Of a DNA stretch of 64,000 nt, positions 33,761-50,800 are shown in pieces. Origin of the DNA: Aquila chrysaetos chrysaetos (lineage: Eukaryota > Chordata > Aves > Accipitriformes > Accipitridae). Both the position numbers and the translations under genes were made by a program. Positions within the stretch are counted from its first letter, which is position 1. Every line of letters begins with the position of its first letter. The stretch is taken from contig NC_044009.1 of the NCBI RefSeq assembly GCF_900496995.4, positions 35,673,505 through 35,737,504 of the forward strand, read 5' to 3'. The notes below the pieces were generated by a model. That model was given only the letters and a program-made list of their open reading frames with translations. It made no database searches and was not told the origin of the DNA.

Positions 33761-35690
33761 CTCCCCCCCTTCCCCTTCTCCGACGGTGTCACCGGATCAG
33801 GACAGAGAGACCCTGGTGGCATGTGGAGGGAAAGGACACCGTCGTGCTTCCTGCAACGCGAGACCCCGGGCAGGAGCCAGCCCCACGGGGCCCCTTTGCC
33901 CCATCCCCAGCAGGCAGCGGACAGAGGGATCCCTGCATCCCTGCTCACCCCAAATCCAACCTGCCAGGAGGCCGCAAGCACAACAAAACCCCATTTCTCT
34001 CACCGAGCCCCCGCCTCACTGCCCCGGGCAGTGTGGGTCCCGGCCAGCCCCCATTCAAGCCCTGCTTAGAGCAGGACCACCTCGCTGTTGGGGTTTGGGG
34101 TGCCCCACGAGAGCTCCCACATGCTGTGCTCCAGGCGGCGAGCGACCAGGGACTGCCTGTGTCATGCGCTGCCTCGCCACCCCCGGGCAAGGCAGGGCTT
34201 CCCCAGCTCCCGGCGCGATGGCACACGTCTGGGCACCTGGCCCTGGCCGCCCTCGCCGGGGGCCGTAAATCTGGGTGAGCAGGACGCGAGCGACAGGGCA
34301 AGCCGCTTCTCAGCTGCAGGCCAGCCCCGCCGGCTTTGGCACAGCCCGTTGTCACCAGCCCAAGGGTGCTGGCATCAGTGGAGCATCACTGGCGAGGAGA
34401 AGATCCCAGGATCCCCGCAGCTTGGGTGGCTGGGGTAAGCCGGAGCGGGATGCCCTGCCAGACCCACGGCCCGGCTGCAGAGCAGCTGAGCAAGCCCCAG
34501 GGTCTCCGGGGGCTGGAGGAGAAGCCTGCGAGAGGCTTGGGGGGCTCTCCCCTGCTTGCGCTGCCCGGCGGGCAAAGGGCTGCCCTGTCCCCTGCCTGTC
34601 CCCCCTTTGCCCCCCGCCCCAGGGGCAGAGCCCTGGCCCAGCCAGCCCGGGCCGGACAGGGAGGGAGGTGTCATCCCTCCCCAGGGCGGCCCTGGGGACC
34701 ATCCTCGATGTCACAGGGCCACCTGCTGGAGACAGCCCTTGAGATCCGACACCCCCCCGGCCCTGGCCGGCCCCGCAGCCAAAACTGGGGTTCGCCACGC
34801 TGGCCTTTCCATCAGGGACTCCCCAGCCCCTACCCCACTGCTGGCAGCAGCACCCGCCCTGTCCCTAAAACGCCCCCCCCGCCAAGCCCTCCCAGGGCTC
34901 TGCTGCCTGCCGGGGGGACGGACCCTCCAACGCCTCCCCGGGCAGAGCAGCCCTGAATCTCTCTCTCCTGTGGGATGCTCGACCCTGGGTTCCCCTGCTG
35001 CATCGCCCATCGCTGGGGCGAAGGAGACGAAGCCAAGACCCCCACACCCCGACCACAGGGAGGGGGGCACGTGTGTTGGGGAGGAGAGGGTGTAGGGGCC
35101 AGGTTGAGGCTAGGGGTTGAGTGTGGGGTGGGGGCAGGTGTGGGGTGGTGGGGCTGATGCCCACGGGGTACTGGGGAGGAGGTAGATTTGGGATGAGGGG
35201 GGCTCTGCTTGCAGGTCAGTGGCAATGGGGGGGCTTGATGAGGTCCCAGGCGGGTGTGGGTCTGTGGCAGGACTGGCCCGGCTGAGGGCAGAAAGGGGAC
35301 AGCTGTGGGGCTGAGTGCCACTGGGCCATGGTGTAAGGCCCCTAGGTGTATAGAGAGGACAGGGGATGGTCACCCAGAGCCCGTCCAAACCTGCTCAGGG
35401 GTCAGGTGTCACTGCCTCCAGTCCCAGCAGGGCTCTCCCACCCAGTGCAACTGGGAAACCCACCACCACAGGCAGAAAAACGCTCTGGGGCACCTTCAGT
35501 GTAAGATGAGGGACACACATGTTTTGGGGGGGACCAGCAGCATAGGGAAGAGATGGCTCAGGTGGATGCTGGCCCCCTCATCCACCCCAGCCCAGCCCCG
35601 GAGGCCCGTGTGATGCCCCCTCAGTGCTGCCTCCCCACCACCCCATCCCATCCCATCTCTGCTCCAGAGATGCGCTGGGAGGAAGGGGTG
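33761..35690. other. DES-SPEG intergenic spacer, no gene seen
   Basis: About 1.9 kb between the SPEG upstream motifs and the DES 3' end. Contains G-rich GTGTGGGGTGGGGG-type sequence at 35090-35200. No conserved frame, RNA gene or repeat family recognised. Confidence 0.6.
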
Positions 35691-36590
35691 ATGCTCCACT
35701 GTTTATTTCAGCCGCCTGAAGAGTCACGTAGACGCAGTGGGGTGGGGATGCAGTGGGGTGAGGGGTGGGGGCGCCTGCCCTGGCCCCCGGGCCTCTCTCC
35801 GGCTCCTCTCCTTCTCTCCCCCCTCTCTCCCACTCACTCACTCCTCCTCTCTCCTGTGTCCACCTACGGGTACCTTCTCGGCTCACGAGCCTGGCCCCGC
35901 ACAGCCTCCTGCTGCTGGGGGTCCCCGCGATGGGGGGGGTGGGCGCTGCCCTCCTCTGCCCCATGGGGCTGCCTCTCGGGCTGGGGGGACCGCAGGGCCC
36001 CAGCCCCCCCGGGCCAGGAGGGGGACGCAGGTTGGGAGCACCCTGGCTCCAAGCCGGGCAGAGAAGGGGGGGCTTGGCCCAGACCCCTCTTCTCCCCATC
36101 CCCAGCATCACCGCCATGCACCCGGAGAAGTGCCAGCTCCGGGGAGGCCAGCGGTGCTGGTGCAGGGGGACAGGTCCCTGCTCCCGTGGGATGAACCCTG
36201 AGCCCATGCCCGGTGTGGGAACGGGGCTGAGGGGGGATCCAGAACCCGCTGCTGGGATCATCCGGCTCTCCAGGGAGCTGGCCCAGGCCACCACCGGCTC
36301 CCCCCAGCCCCTCCTGCCTGTCCCCTCCCTCCCTCCTGCCGCCCCCCTGGCCCGGGCCTGATCCTGACGCTGGCGTTGCTGCTGCGAAGCTGCGAAAGCA
36401 GAGCGAGCCTTTCAAAGCCAAAGGAGAGAGCCCGGGGGGTGCGGGGGGCCCGGCGGCGGCTGTGCAGGGGGGGACCCCTCGGGCAGTGCCGGGGGAGCAC
36501 CGGGGGGCAAGGTGGGGGGCAGGAGGGGGGCTTGGCGGCAGGACGGAGGCAGGGACGGAAGGTGCCAGTGGGCTGCTGGAGCAGCCTCCT
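35690..36590 (-). other. DES: DES 3' UTR (predicted)
   Basis: Sequence between the DES TAG (36593-36591) and the AATAAA at 35702. GC-rich, without splice-bounded frames. The long open frames on both strands here show no homology that I recognise. Confidence 0.6.
35702..35707 (-). terminator. DES: DES poly(A) signal
   Basis: Minus-strand AATAAA at 35707-35702, about 885 nt after the DES stop codon. It is the first consensus signal downstream of the stop that I see, so it most likely ends the DES mRNA. Confidence 0.65.
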
Positions 36591-41353
<4,763 letters not shown>

Positions 41354-41490
41354 GGTGGCGGCGTGGGGCGGCGGGGCTGGAGCAGGGAGCAGGCAGCAGG
41401 GCTGGCGAGTGGCCGGCAGCTCGGCGAGGCGCCGCTATTTGTATCCTGCTGACATCACCCGCCCCTCCTGCTGCCGGGCAGCTGGGGGAT
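41354..41490 (-). promoter_or_regulatory. DES: DES core promoter
   Basis: On the minus strand the TATA-like element GATACAAATAG lies at 41445-41435, about 85 bp before the ATG, preceded by GATGTCAGCAG. The human DES promoter, as I remember it, has GATGTCAG, a short spacer, then the same GATACAAATAG. An E-box CAGCTG at 41479-41484 occupies the position of the proximal MyoD-type E-box. Confidence 0.75.
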
Positions 41491-42099
41491 GCTGCTGCGG
41501 GGGGGGGGTACGGCCGCCAGCCACCGCCCACCACCCCGTGGAACCCCAGGCAGGCGACGACGATGCCCGTGGACCCCGGGCACCCCCAGACCCCATCGGT
41601 GTATCAGCCTCCCCCCTGGCCCCCAGTGCACTGCCCCGTCCCTGGGGGTGTGAGGGGGGAAGTGGGGCAGGCTGGTGGTGAGCCCCCCAGCACTGCCCAG
41701 ACCCCCATCGGGGCGCAGTGGCACCCGCGGGGGGCCCAGACAGAGGGATGAGCTGGGCTGACGCCAGGGGGCAAAGAAGGGGACTCAGTCCTTCACACCA
41801 TCACTTGCTTCCCCCTTGAGCCAGACCCCATGCCCCAGTGGCCCCGCTTCCCAAATTGGCCTTGAGCACCCCAGAATGCCCCTGATGGTGCCCTGACCAG
41901 GCTCAACTCTCCATGTGGGGCCAGACTCCAGCCCCCCACACAGAGAGGGGCAAGGGAGGGCCCTGGGGAGGGGGTGATGTGGGGGGATCCCTGTCCTGAG
42001 CACGCTTGTGCTGACGCACCAGCTAAAGCCCCTCTTTCTCATACGGGGGGCTGAGCGCCGGCCCGGGGCTGGGCGCTTTCGGGGTGCTGCTGAGTGACC

Positions 42100-42250
42100 C
42101 CGAGCAGGTGCTGGGTCCAAGCGGCCCCTGGTGATGGTGATGTCACCCCCCAGGTCCTTGCTCTGGCACATTCCCAAAGCAGCAGGCACCCAACCAAAAT
42201 AGTCTCCGGAGCTCATACACGTGGGACAAACGTGGTATTTATAGCCCGGG
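42100..42250 (-). promoter_or_regulatory. DES: DES upstream muscle enhancer (candidate)
   Basis: Minus strand CTATAAATAC at 42244-42235, 0.88 kb upstream of the ATG, matches the MEF2 element of the human desmin enhancer (CTATAAATACC in the -0.97 to -0.69 kb enhancer) in sequence and distance. Adjacent motifs: an E-box CACGTG at 42218-42223 and CAGGTG at 42105-42110. The order of MEF2 then E-box resembles the human enhancer. The MEF2 match differs from the strict consensus at the last base. Confidence 0.6.
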
Positions 42251-44927
42251 GAGGCACCCTGTTAACCCTTCTTGCGCCAGGCATGTGGAGAGTATGGCTG
42301 GATGGGGACCCTGCCCAGAGCAGCCCCAGCACCTCTCTGGTCCCCATCACCCCAAGAGCAGGACAAGGTCCCCAGGTCATCCTGGGGCACTGCAGGCTCT
42401 GTCCTGTCTCCTCAGCCTCCCCCTTGGCCCAGCAGTACTTTGGGGAGCAGAAAGCCCAGCCCGCCTCCCCAAATCTTCCCAGAATGAGGAATACCCCAGT
42501 TCACCCCAGGACCCCCACCACAGCTTCCCACCTCCTGGATAGGTGGTGGGCCAGAGCAGGGACCCCTGGGGCCATGCACAAACCCAGGCCAGCTAAAGAG
42601 GACACCCTGAGGGAGGGGGGCTGTGCTGGGGTAACCCCTCGGGGAGTTGCCCCTTGCCAGGGCAGCACCCCTCCTCCCCAGGCCCCCCGGCACACCTGGT
42701 GACCCCCAGCCCTGCCCAAGCTGGGCTGTTTTGGCTGACATCAGCTGGCACAGCCCCAGCCCCTCTGTCCCTGGACGCCCTGGCGGAGGGGACTGCCGTG
42801 CCACTGGGCACCGGGTGACTCAGCACCAGGAGCAGCGCTCAGCCCTACCCGGCCCCGCACCTCCCAGCCCTCTGTCCGGGCTGCAACCCAGATGCTGAGC
42901 GGTGCCAGGGCTCGCCTGTGGCAGCATCAGCATGGTAAAGGCTTGGGCTTGGTCACGGCAGCATCCTCAACGCCCCCGGCTCCGGGAGGCACTCCTGCCT
43001 GCTGCCTGCCTGCTCCCTACCACCTGGGGGGACAGCAAAGGTCTGGGCCCCACAGCCATGCAGGTGGGCAGAGGGTCGATGCCCCATATCCCTTCTGCCC
43101 CCCCAAGCCCCCCCATCCCCAGAGTCCCTCCCGGCCGCCTAGTCGCAGTGTAATGCAGTGGCTTCCCAAAGGGTGCACACTGCCTGGCGGAGCGTGCCTT
43201 TAAAAGGGAAGGTATTTCCAGATGGGGTTGTTTCATCCCAGCGCAGGGGGGAGGATGGAAGGAAGGGGGGCTTGTGGGGTGGCGGGGGAGAAGATGGAAA
43301 AACAGACAGCATCCTTCCTCCTCCTGGCCCTGCTCCGAGAGCACCCTGCGCGTCCCTGAGTCCCGCACGTGTGCCCTGCCTGCCCCATGAGTGCCGGCAG
43401 GGTGGCATGCCAGCCCTTGTCTGGGGGGGGCAGGTGGGTGCCCACAACAGCACGGGGGACCCCAGGGGTCTGGGCCAGCACAGTGCCAGCCGTACTGTTC
43501 AGCCGTCCTTTCCTGTGACCCCATCCCGCTGCCCTGCCAGCTGGGGGTGTGGGGAGGATGTGCCCCCCAGGGGTGGTATGTCCAGCGGTGCTCAGCACCC
43601 TGCCCTGGTGCTTCAGGTAAGGCGATGCAAACCCCACCCCAGGCCTGGAGAGCCCTTGTCCCCATCCCACAGAGCAGGGGCGTGCAGGGTTGGGGTGCCC
43701 CGGGGAGGGGAAACGCACTCTTGGGCACTGCTGCTAGGAGGGGAAGCAGCCCAGAGGGGTTAACCAAGAGCATCCTCCTGACCCTGCGCTAGGACAGTTT
43801 GAAGTGGCCTTTCCTCAGCTGCTGTGACAGCCTTCCGGGATGGCTGTGTGCAGGCAGGGGCCCCACGGCTGGCAGAGAGCGAACGGACGCCTTGGACTTT
43901 CCACAACCTCTTAGGAAAGCCCCGTCTGCATGCAGGACCCGGCAGCACGGGAAGCAGGGGGTGAGGGACAGGAGCCAGGGACCCTGCCAGAGTCCCATCC
44001 CAGGGACGGGCCCCAAGCACTCTGCCAGCTAAAGCCCCAGGGGCTTCGAAAAGCAAGGAAGCTGCAGAGAGCAGTGGTGCAGGGGTGCCTCCTGTCCTGT
44101 CCAGCCCCGTTCAGTCTACCCGAGGCTCCATCCCAGGCCAGGCTGACCCAGACTGGCGGAGCCTGGGAAGCAGCCCCTCAGCCCCCACGCTGGCCTGGCC
44201 CCAGCTCCCACCAAGCCCTGGGATGAGGCTGCTGCCGGGAAGGCGTCAGGAGCTGGAATGTCAAACAACTCCCTCCGGTCATGACATCCCCGTGAGCGAA
44301 GCCAGCTGCATCCCGTGGCTGCCCCTCCTCCCTGGCCTTCCCTTCCCACTGCTCCCCCAGGATTTAAGCCACCCGGCGAGCCGGGCATAGCCTTCCTGGA
44401 CTGCGGGCATCTCACGGCTTGGAGGTGGGCAGGATGCGGGGATGGGGTGCCGGCCCTTCCTCGGCCCTGTTCCCTGCCGCTGGGGCCCCTGCGCCTGCCT
44501 TGCGCCTGGCCCTGGCTCAGGGGTGAGCAGAGGGATGGGAATGAAACAGTGAGGGCATCCATCCCCCTCCCTCCTGGCCCCCGGCCGTCTCCTTCTGTCC
44601 TGCTCCTTTTACAGCCATGAGCCTCCCAGGCGCCTTTACCCTAACAGGGAAGGACCAGGCAGCCCATTCCCCGGCGCTGACGGACCCAGGGCACGTGCTA
44701 TTGTCTAAATAGGAGATGGTTCTCCTTCCCTGCCTGGACCATGGCCCAGCCTGGCCCACCGGGGCCCTGGGAGCTTGTGGGTGCCCTACAGGCTGCAGAC
44801 CCCCACCCATTGCTCACCCCAGCTGCCCCCATGCCTTCATCCACCCTGGGGCTCGGGGCCAGCAGTGTGGGCACACAGCCCGTCTGGCTGGCCCTGGTCC
44901 CCACCCCTGTGCTCCCAGGTGATGGGG

Positions 44928-45430
44928 ATGCTGGGGACGATGGCTTGTCTCCAAATGGCACGGGGATGCTGGGGTGCCTGGCTGCCCCGCAGCATGCATG
45001 GATACTGGGGGTGTTCAGCTAGCCCCTGTAACCTGTATGGATGTTGGAGGGTGTTTGCTCGACCCACTCCCCAGGTCTTTGTAGGTCCTCAGGGTGAGTT
45101 GTTGCGTCTGTGGTCCACGAGGATCCTGGGGGTGACCTGTTGCCCCCAGGGCCATGTAGATGCTGCAGGACACCAGCTACCTCCATGTCCACGCGGATGC
45201 TCGAGGCATATACCTGCCGCCATCACTCATCTCCAGCTAGCCCTGCAATCCGTGAGGATGCTGGGGGTGTTCACCCATCCCCGCAGCCCAGAGGCAGGCT
45301 GAGATGTCCACCTGCCCTCGTGACCCATGGGGATGCTGGGGCTGCCCAGCTGCCTTCGTGGTCCATGAGGATGTAGGGATGACTGGCCACCCTCGTGGTC
45401 CATGAGGATGCTGGGGTGTCTCTCTGCCAT
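44928..45430. repeat. Degenerate minisatellite, core GAGGATGCTGGGGGTG
   Basis: Copies of a core close to GAGGATGCTGGGGGTG recur at about 44928, 44962, 44999, 45038, 45119, 45158, 45194, 45254, 45330, 45367 and 45404, each followed by a pyrimidine-rich half containing CTGCCC or CACCCTCGTGGTCC. The unit is about 35-75 bp, best preserved in the last three copies. Confidence 0.75.
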
Positions 45431-47668
45431 CCCGCAGGCCTCGATAGCATCACCCATGCCAGTGAGATGAGGTAGCCGTTACCCGCTGCATCACTGGCGG
45501 CTCATGTAAGGCATGGTGGCCATTCGCTCAGCCTCCAGCAATGCCTGGGCAGTGATTTCACTTTCTCATGCTCAGACACGTGGGCCGGGATGGGGGGGAC
45601 CGCCTCGATGGGTGCCATCCCTGCGCTCATCCTGGCAGGGCAGGCAGGGAGGGGGTCCAGGCAGCCTGGCAAGCAGCAGGAGAAGGGGGCGGCAGTTCCT
45701 GGAGCTCCGGCTGTGTTTACAGGCTCTGTCCTGGGCCATCTCTCCGTTAACCCTTTCCAGCAGGGCTCAGCTCTGGCTGCCCATCCCCGCAGCCACCTGC
45801 CGCCCCAGGGAATGCTTCCTGGAGCAAAGCCTGCGCGTCACCCAACCCTGGGCTGCCAGGAGATGTGGGAAGGGGCACGGTGCCCTGTCCCCACTGATCC
45901 TGCCCCTGCCAGGCTCCCCTGGGCGCACGCGTGAGCCCAGCAGCGGGGTGCGAGCGCCCCGAGGAGGAGCTGATGCCGGCTTTGGGGGGCTGCCTGGGGC
46001 TCCCTGCTGCACCCAGGCGTCCATGGGGCAGAGAGGGATGGGGACAGGAGCAGTGCCTTCCCAGCGGCGTGGTGATGGGGTGGGGGGCGGCCGCGGCAGG
46101 TGCTGTGCAGCCCCCGGCACCCAGCCAGGGGTGAGTCAGAGCCCACCCGGAAATAGCCGGCGGGAGCTTTTTCTGGAAACCCCGCTGCTCCGGGAATAGC
46201 TGTGGCATGCCAAGGCGCTGCCCTTTGCTCGCGCCTGCAGGGCTGGGCAAGGGCCGCACCCGGCCCTGCCACTCACCCCCTGCTCCGGCCACCCCAGATC
46301 CGGGCACCCCCCTGCTCCTGCACCCACCCACCCCCGGACCCATCTGCCCTGGGCACCCGTGTCCACTGGTTACCCACCCATCCGGGCAGCCACCAGCTGG
46401 GGGGGCCATGGGCTCCGGGCACCCATGCTGCAAATGTCCCCAGATGTCCCCCAGGCATGGCCTGGGGACCACCCAGCAGCATCCAGCCCTGAGCTGGGTA
46501 CCTGCAGCAGTGGGGGGTGATGCTAGCAGGAGGAGTCGGGGGGACGGCTGCCTGGCACCCATGTCCCTTCGGCAGGAGGGTGCAGGGCGGAGGGTGAGTG
46601 TGGCCCAGCTCCGGGCCAGGGTGCTGGGTGCCTGCTCCCAGCCTGGTCCTGTCTCGGCAGGGCGCTGGCCCTGTGTTTTGCTATGGTGGCTGTGGTTGAC
46701 ATGGAGACCCTCCAGCTGTCAGCTTGCAGGGTGCCAGGCACTGGGGGTACTTGTTCCCTTTTGAGGGGGGGGAGAGGCAGGTGCTGGGGGGTGGGAGCAT
46801 AAATCCAGAGCTGTCGTGAGCTGCCGGCACGGCAGGTCCCAGGGTCAGGGGCAACAGGACCACCAGTTTCCAGTCCCCAGGACACGGACAGCGTCTCCAG
46901 CTAACAGTGTTCCCACGCTGGTGACTCAGGAGCTGGGAATCTGGCTCGCACTGAGCACCTGGGCCCCAAGCACCGCTCACAGGCTGCCATCTCCCTCCTA
47001 AGGCCGCAGACCTATTGCTGGGAAGACAGGATCTTCCTAGGAAATCATGCACGAGCAGCGATGGAAACCCAAAACCCCACCGCCACACCCAGCCCACGTA
47101 GGGGACCCAGCCAAGGGCGGGAGCCACTCCGATCCGTGCGAGGCCCAGGGGTCCCATCCCCTAGACGTGCCCAGGCCGTGCCCCCGCTGGGGCTGGCAGG
47201 CAGCTGGGGTGCTGCCCGGCCACCGTGCCAACTCCCAGCACCCCTGCGCATCGCTGTCACTCAGGGACATTGGTCCCCAATATGGCACCAAGGGCTTGTG
47301 CCTTGTTTTCCGTGAGGGCTGAGCACTGCCGAGGTGGGGGAGCAGCAATGATGGGGGGCTGCAGCTTGGCTTACACCAGTGACTCACCCCAAAGACACCC
47401 CGCCTGCGGGAAGCGTGCGCATTCCCCTGTGCACTTGCACCCATGGGCAGCGCAGGGACAGCTGCAGGCGGGCCAAGCCCTGTTTCGGGGCGTCCCCTAC
47501 TCACCTAGTGCCCAGAACTGGGGCACCCCAGGGTGACCATCCCTGGGGAGCCCATCCCTGCCTCTTGGCTGCCACCCCAGCCCCTCCTGGCTGCGCCCAG
47601 CTTCCACCCACCCGGCCCCCAGCTCTGTCCTGGCTTTGGCAGGCGCCGGCTTTGCCTGGCCCTGGACC

Positions 47669-47760
47669 GGGGTGCAGGGTGCGGGGTGCGGGGTGCAGGG
47701 TGCGGGGTGCAGGGTGCGGGGTGCGGGGTGCGGAGTGCAGGGTGCGGGGTGCGGGGTGCG
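47669..47760. repeat. GGGTGCR heptamer tandem repeat upstream of DNPEP
   Basis: About 13 near-perfect copies of a 7-bp unit GGGTGCG or GGGTGCA (one copy GGAGTGC) in 92 bp, ending 82 bp before the DNPEP ATG. High copy identity suggests recent expansion and probable length polymorphism. Confidence 0.9.
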
Positions 47761-47842
47761 CACTCTGGGGCCGCCTGGGCGCATTCCTCCGCGCCAGCAG
47801 GGGGCGCGCGAGGCGGGGCGGCGGGGCGGGGCGGCGGCGGCC
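47761..47842 (+). promoter_or_regulatory. DNPEP: DNPEP CpG-island promoter and 5' UTR
   Basis: TATA-less, very GC-rich sequence with overlapping GGGGCGGGGC Sp1-type boxes directly before the ATG at 47843. Typical of a housekeeping gene. An 18-G run (47905-47922) follows in intron 1. Confidence 0.6.
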
Positions 47843-50800
47843 ATGCAGGTAGCGAGCGAGCGGGCGGGCAGGCGCGGGGAGGGGGTCGGGCCCTGCCCGG
47901 GGCTGGGGGGGGGGGGGGGGGGTGTTCCCGGGGGGTCCCGGCCCGGGGTGGAGATGTCCGGTAACGGCGGTGTCCGCAGGCGGCGGCGCAGGGCTCGAAG
48001 CAGGCCGCGCAGGCGGCGGCGCAGGAGCTGGTGAAGTTCGTGAACCGGAGCCCCTCGCCCTACCACGGTGAGGAGCCGCCGGGCCCGCCCGGCCCCCGCG
48101 TCCCCTTCCTTCCCCTCCCCTCGGTGCGGCCCCCCCTGACGGCTCTCCCCGCTCTCCCCGCAGTGGTGGCCGAGTGCCGCAGCCGGCTGCTGCAGGCCGG
48201 CTTCCAGGAGCTGAAGGAGACGGAGCACTGGGAGGTGCGACCCGCGCAGAAGGTGGGCCCGGCCGGGGGCAGGGCGGCGGGGAGCGGGGGAGGCGGCCGG
48301 CCCTCACCCCTGCCCCTCACCCTTGCTCCTTTGCCCCCAGTACTTTGTCACCAGGAACTACTCCACCCTCATCGCCTTCGCCGTCGGCGGCCAGTTCCAG
48401 CCCGGGAATGGGTTCAGCCTGCTGGGGGCCCACACCGACAGCCCCTGCCTCAGGGTAAGGCCGGCCAGCCGGCTGCCTTCCCCCGGGGCTGGGGCCTTCT
48501 CTGGTGCCCTCCAGTTTCACTCCACAAGAAAAAGCTACCCTGAGTCCCACCGTGCTCCACAGCACCGATGCTGGGTCCCCACGCCTCCCAAATCTGCCAC
48601 CCAGCGCGGCCCGTGCTGCCCCCTGCATTGCTTCACCTGCTGTTATCGCCTCTGGTGTCCCCTGTCCCACAAAGCACCTCCCAGCGCTCTGCGCTGACAG
48701 GATCAGCGATGAAGCTCTGGGCGTGCTCTGCCCGGTACCCACCAGTTACCCAGTCCCTGGGGCTTTGCGGTGCCGGCAGTGACGCCTCTGCTCTCGCCCA
48801 GGTGAAGCGGCGCTCTAAGCGGGGGCAGGTGGGCATGGTGCAGGTCGGTGTGGAGACCTACGGAGGGGGCATCTGGAACACCTGGTTCGACCGTGACCTC
48901 ACCGTGGCCGGGAGGGTGATCATAAAGGTGAGCCTGATTTGGGACGGGCACAGTAGGCTAGCTGTGTGCCTCTGGCTCTGGGTCCATGACTCCCACCCAG
49001 AGTGGGACCTACTGCAACCTCTCAGCCCTGCAGGCCTGGCCCCAGCGGTTGTCCTTGTGTTTCAGGACCCAGCCACGGGGCGCCTGGAGCAGCGCCTAGT
49101 ACGTGTGGAGCGGCCCATTCTCCGCATTCCCCACCTGGCCATCCACCTGCAGCGCAGCATCAATGAGAACTTTGGGCCCAACACTGAACACCACCTGTAA
49201 GGCCTGGCTCGGCCCTGACCCCTGGCCAGCCCTCGGGAGGGCTGGGACCCAGCTGGAGCGGTGCCCAGCCTCAGCTCTCTCCCTCTGGCAGCTGCTCATT
49301 GCAGTGGGGAGGTCTGCAATGGCTTTTCTCAGCCCCACAGAGCCCTCCCAGGAGATGCTTCCAAGCTTGGGACTTGGGAAAGAACACTGGGGTGTCCTGA
49401 GGTGACACAGTAGATCTGTGCTTGAAATGTTGTGTGTCCTTGCTCCGTTTGGCGTGGCAATTGCTCCGTGGAGGAGCAAGGCAGGCACCCCAGGAAGGGT
49501 TCGTTGTGTATGACCCAAGCAGGTGAGCAAAACCCTTGGAACTAACGGCACCATCTCCCCACAGGGTTCCCATTCTGGCCACTGCTGTGCAGGAGGAGCT
49601 GGAAAAGGAGGTGCTCATGGAGGCCACACCTTGCAGTGCTGCGGCCCAGGTGAGCCAGGTGCTAAGGACTAGCAGGGGCGCTTGCTAGGACCTCACACTT
49701 GTCACCTTTGATTTCCAGTCCTCAGGGACCTGCCAGCAGGTTTCCCTTCTCCCCATGAACTTCTGGTAACGTTCCACTCTGTGCCTGAGCTGCGTACATG
49801 ATGCATCTGCTCAGCCATGTCTTTGTTCCCACCCTGGTCTGTGGCACCAGGAAGGAGATGCAGGCCCTGTAAAGCTATCAGGGTCTCCCTGGGGAGGCAG
49901 GGCAGGGAGGGGGGATTGCACAGAGGGCAGAGCGCCCCTCACTGCACCCTGCGAATGGCCCTGCTGTCCTGTGTGAGGTGGGGGCTTGAACACAGGTCGC
50001 GTTAGTAGGAGGGAGGATTGTGCCAACGTGAGTGGGGTGTGGGACGGCTGTGCCAGGGCCAACGGGGAGTTTCCCCTGCCATCCACTGCCTGCCCAGCCC
50101 ACAGGTCTGCTTTTTTCCTAGGCAGAGCGGCACAGCCCTGTCCTGCTTTCCCTGCTCTGCCCCCAGCTGGGGGTGAAACCGGAGCAGATTGTGGAGCTGG
50201 AACTATGCCTGGCGGATACACAGCCAGCGGTGAGTAAGGGCAGGAGCCTCTCTCTGCCTGCACACAGCCTGTGGGCTGGCATTGCACAGGTTTTACCCGG
50301 CACGCTTCCTCTGCCTGAGGCATGCCAGGGCTGGGAGCTGAGTGGAATGAGAGGCGGCAGCTCCTGAGGAGCAGAGATGAGGGGACTGGAATGGATACCC
50401 AGTGGCAGGTACTTTTTGGTGACCCAGAGCCTGTGCCCTTCTCCTCCTGGCTCTCTGCCTGCAGACGCTGGGTGGTGCCTTTGACGAGTTCATCTTTTCC
50501 CCACGCCTGGACAACCTGCACAGCTGCTACTGTGCCCTTCAGGTGAGCAGGAGGGAGAAAGGAGCCTGGAGGCCGCAGCATGGCCCCCATGCACCCCGGC
50601 TCGGCTTGGCGGGGCTGTGGCCTGGACTGAGGCTCTGCAGGGAGGTGTGTTCCTATGGGGTGGATCTGGCTTCTTGAAGGATCTGGGGTTGGATGGGGGG
50701 GGGGGCTGCCACCTGTGCTGGGTGTGGGGGGGGTTCCCAGCAGCTCCCGGGGTGACTCCTGCTCTCGCTGGGTAATGTGTGTGCCCGCAGCTCCCTTCCT

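Larger units (their letters stand above)
41491..47668. other. DES-DNPEP head-to-head intergenic region, no gene seen
   Basis: Beyond the DES enhancer the region has no gene I can support. Weak muscle-like words occur at 43197-43207 (CCTTTAAAAGG, one base too long for CArG), 44256-44261 (GGAATG, inverted MCAT core) and 44700-44712 (TCTAAATAGG). A degenerate minisatellite occupies 44928-45430. In mammals this interval holds a desmin locus control region, so distal enhancers may be here (inference). Confidence 0.6.

Noticed and set aside
32546-34069. 507-codon plus-strand open frame
   Set aside because: Overlaps SPEG exon 1 and its promoter on the opposite strand; no domain and no splice logic.
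43197-43207. CArG box CCTTTAAAAGG upstream of DES
   Set aside because: Seven A/T bases between CC and GG instead of six; recorded only as a weak word.
44928-45430. CRISPR-like regular repeats
   Set aside because: Eukaryotic DNA; copies are degenerate and spacers share sequence, so it is a minisatellite.
45747-46562. 271-codon minus-strand frame between DES and DNPEP
   Set aside because: No recognisable domain; not bounded by plausible splice sites or a poly(A) signal.
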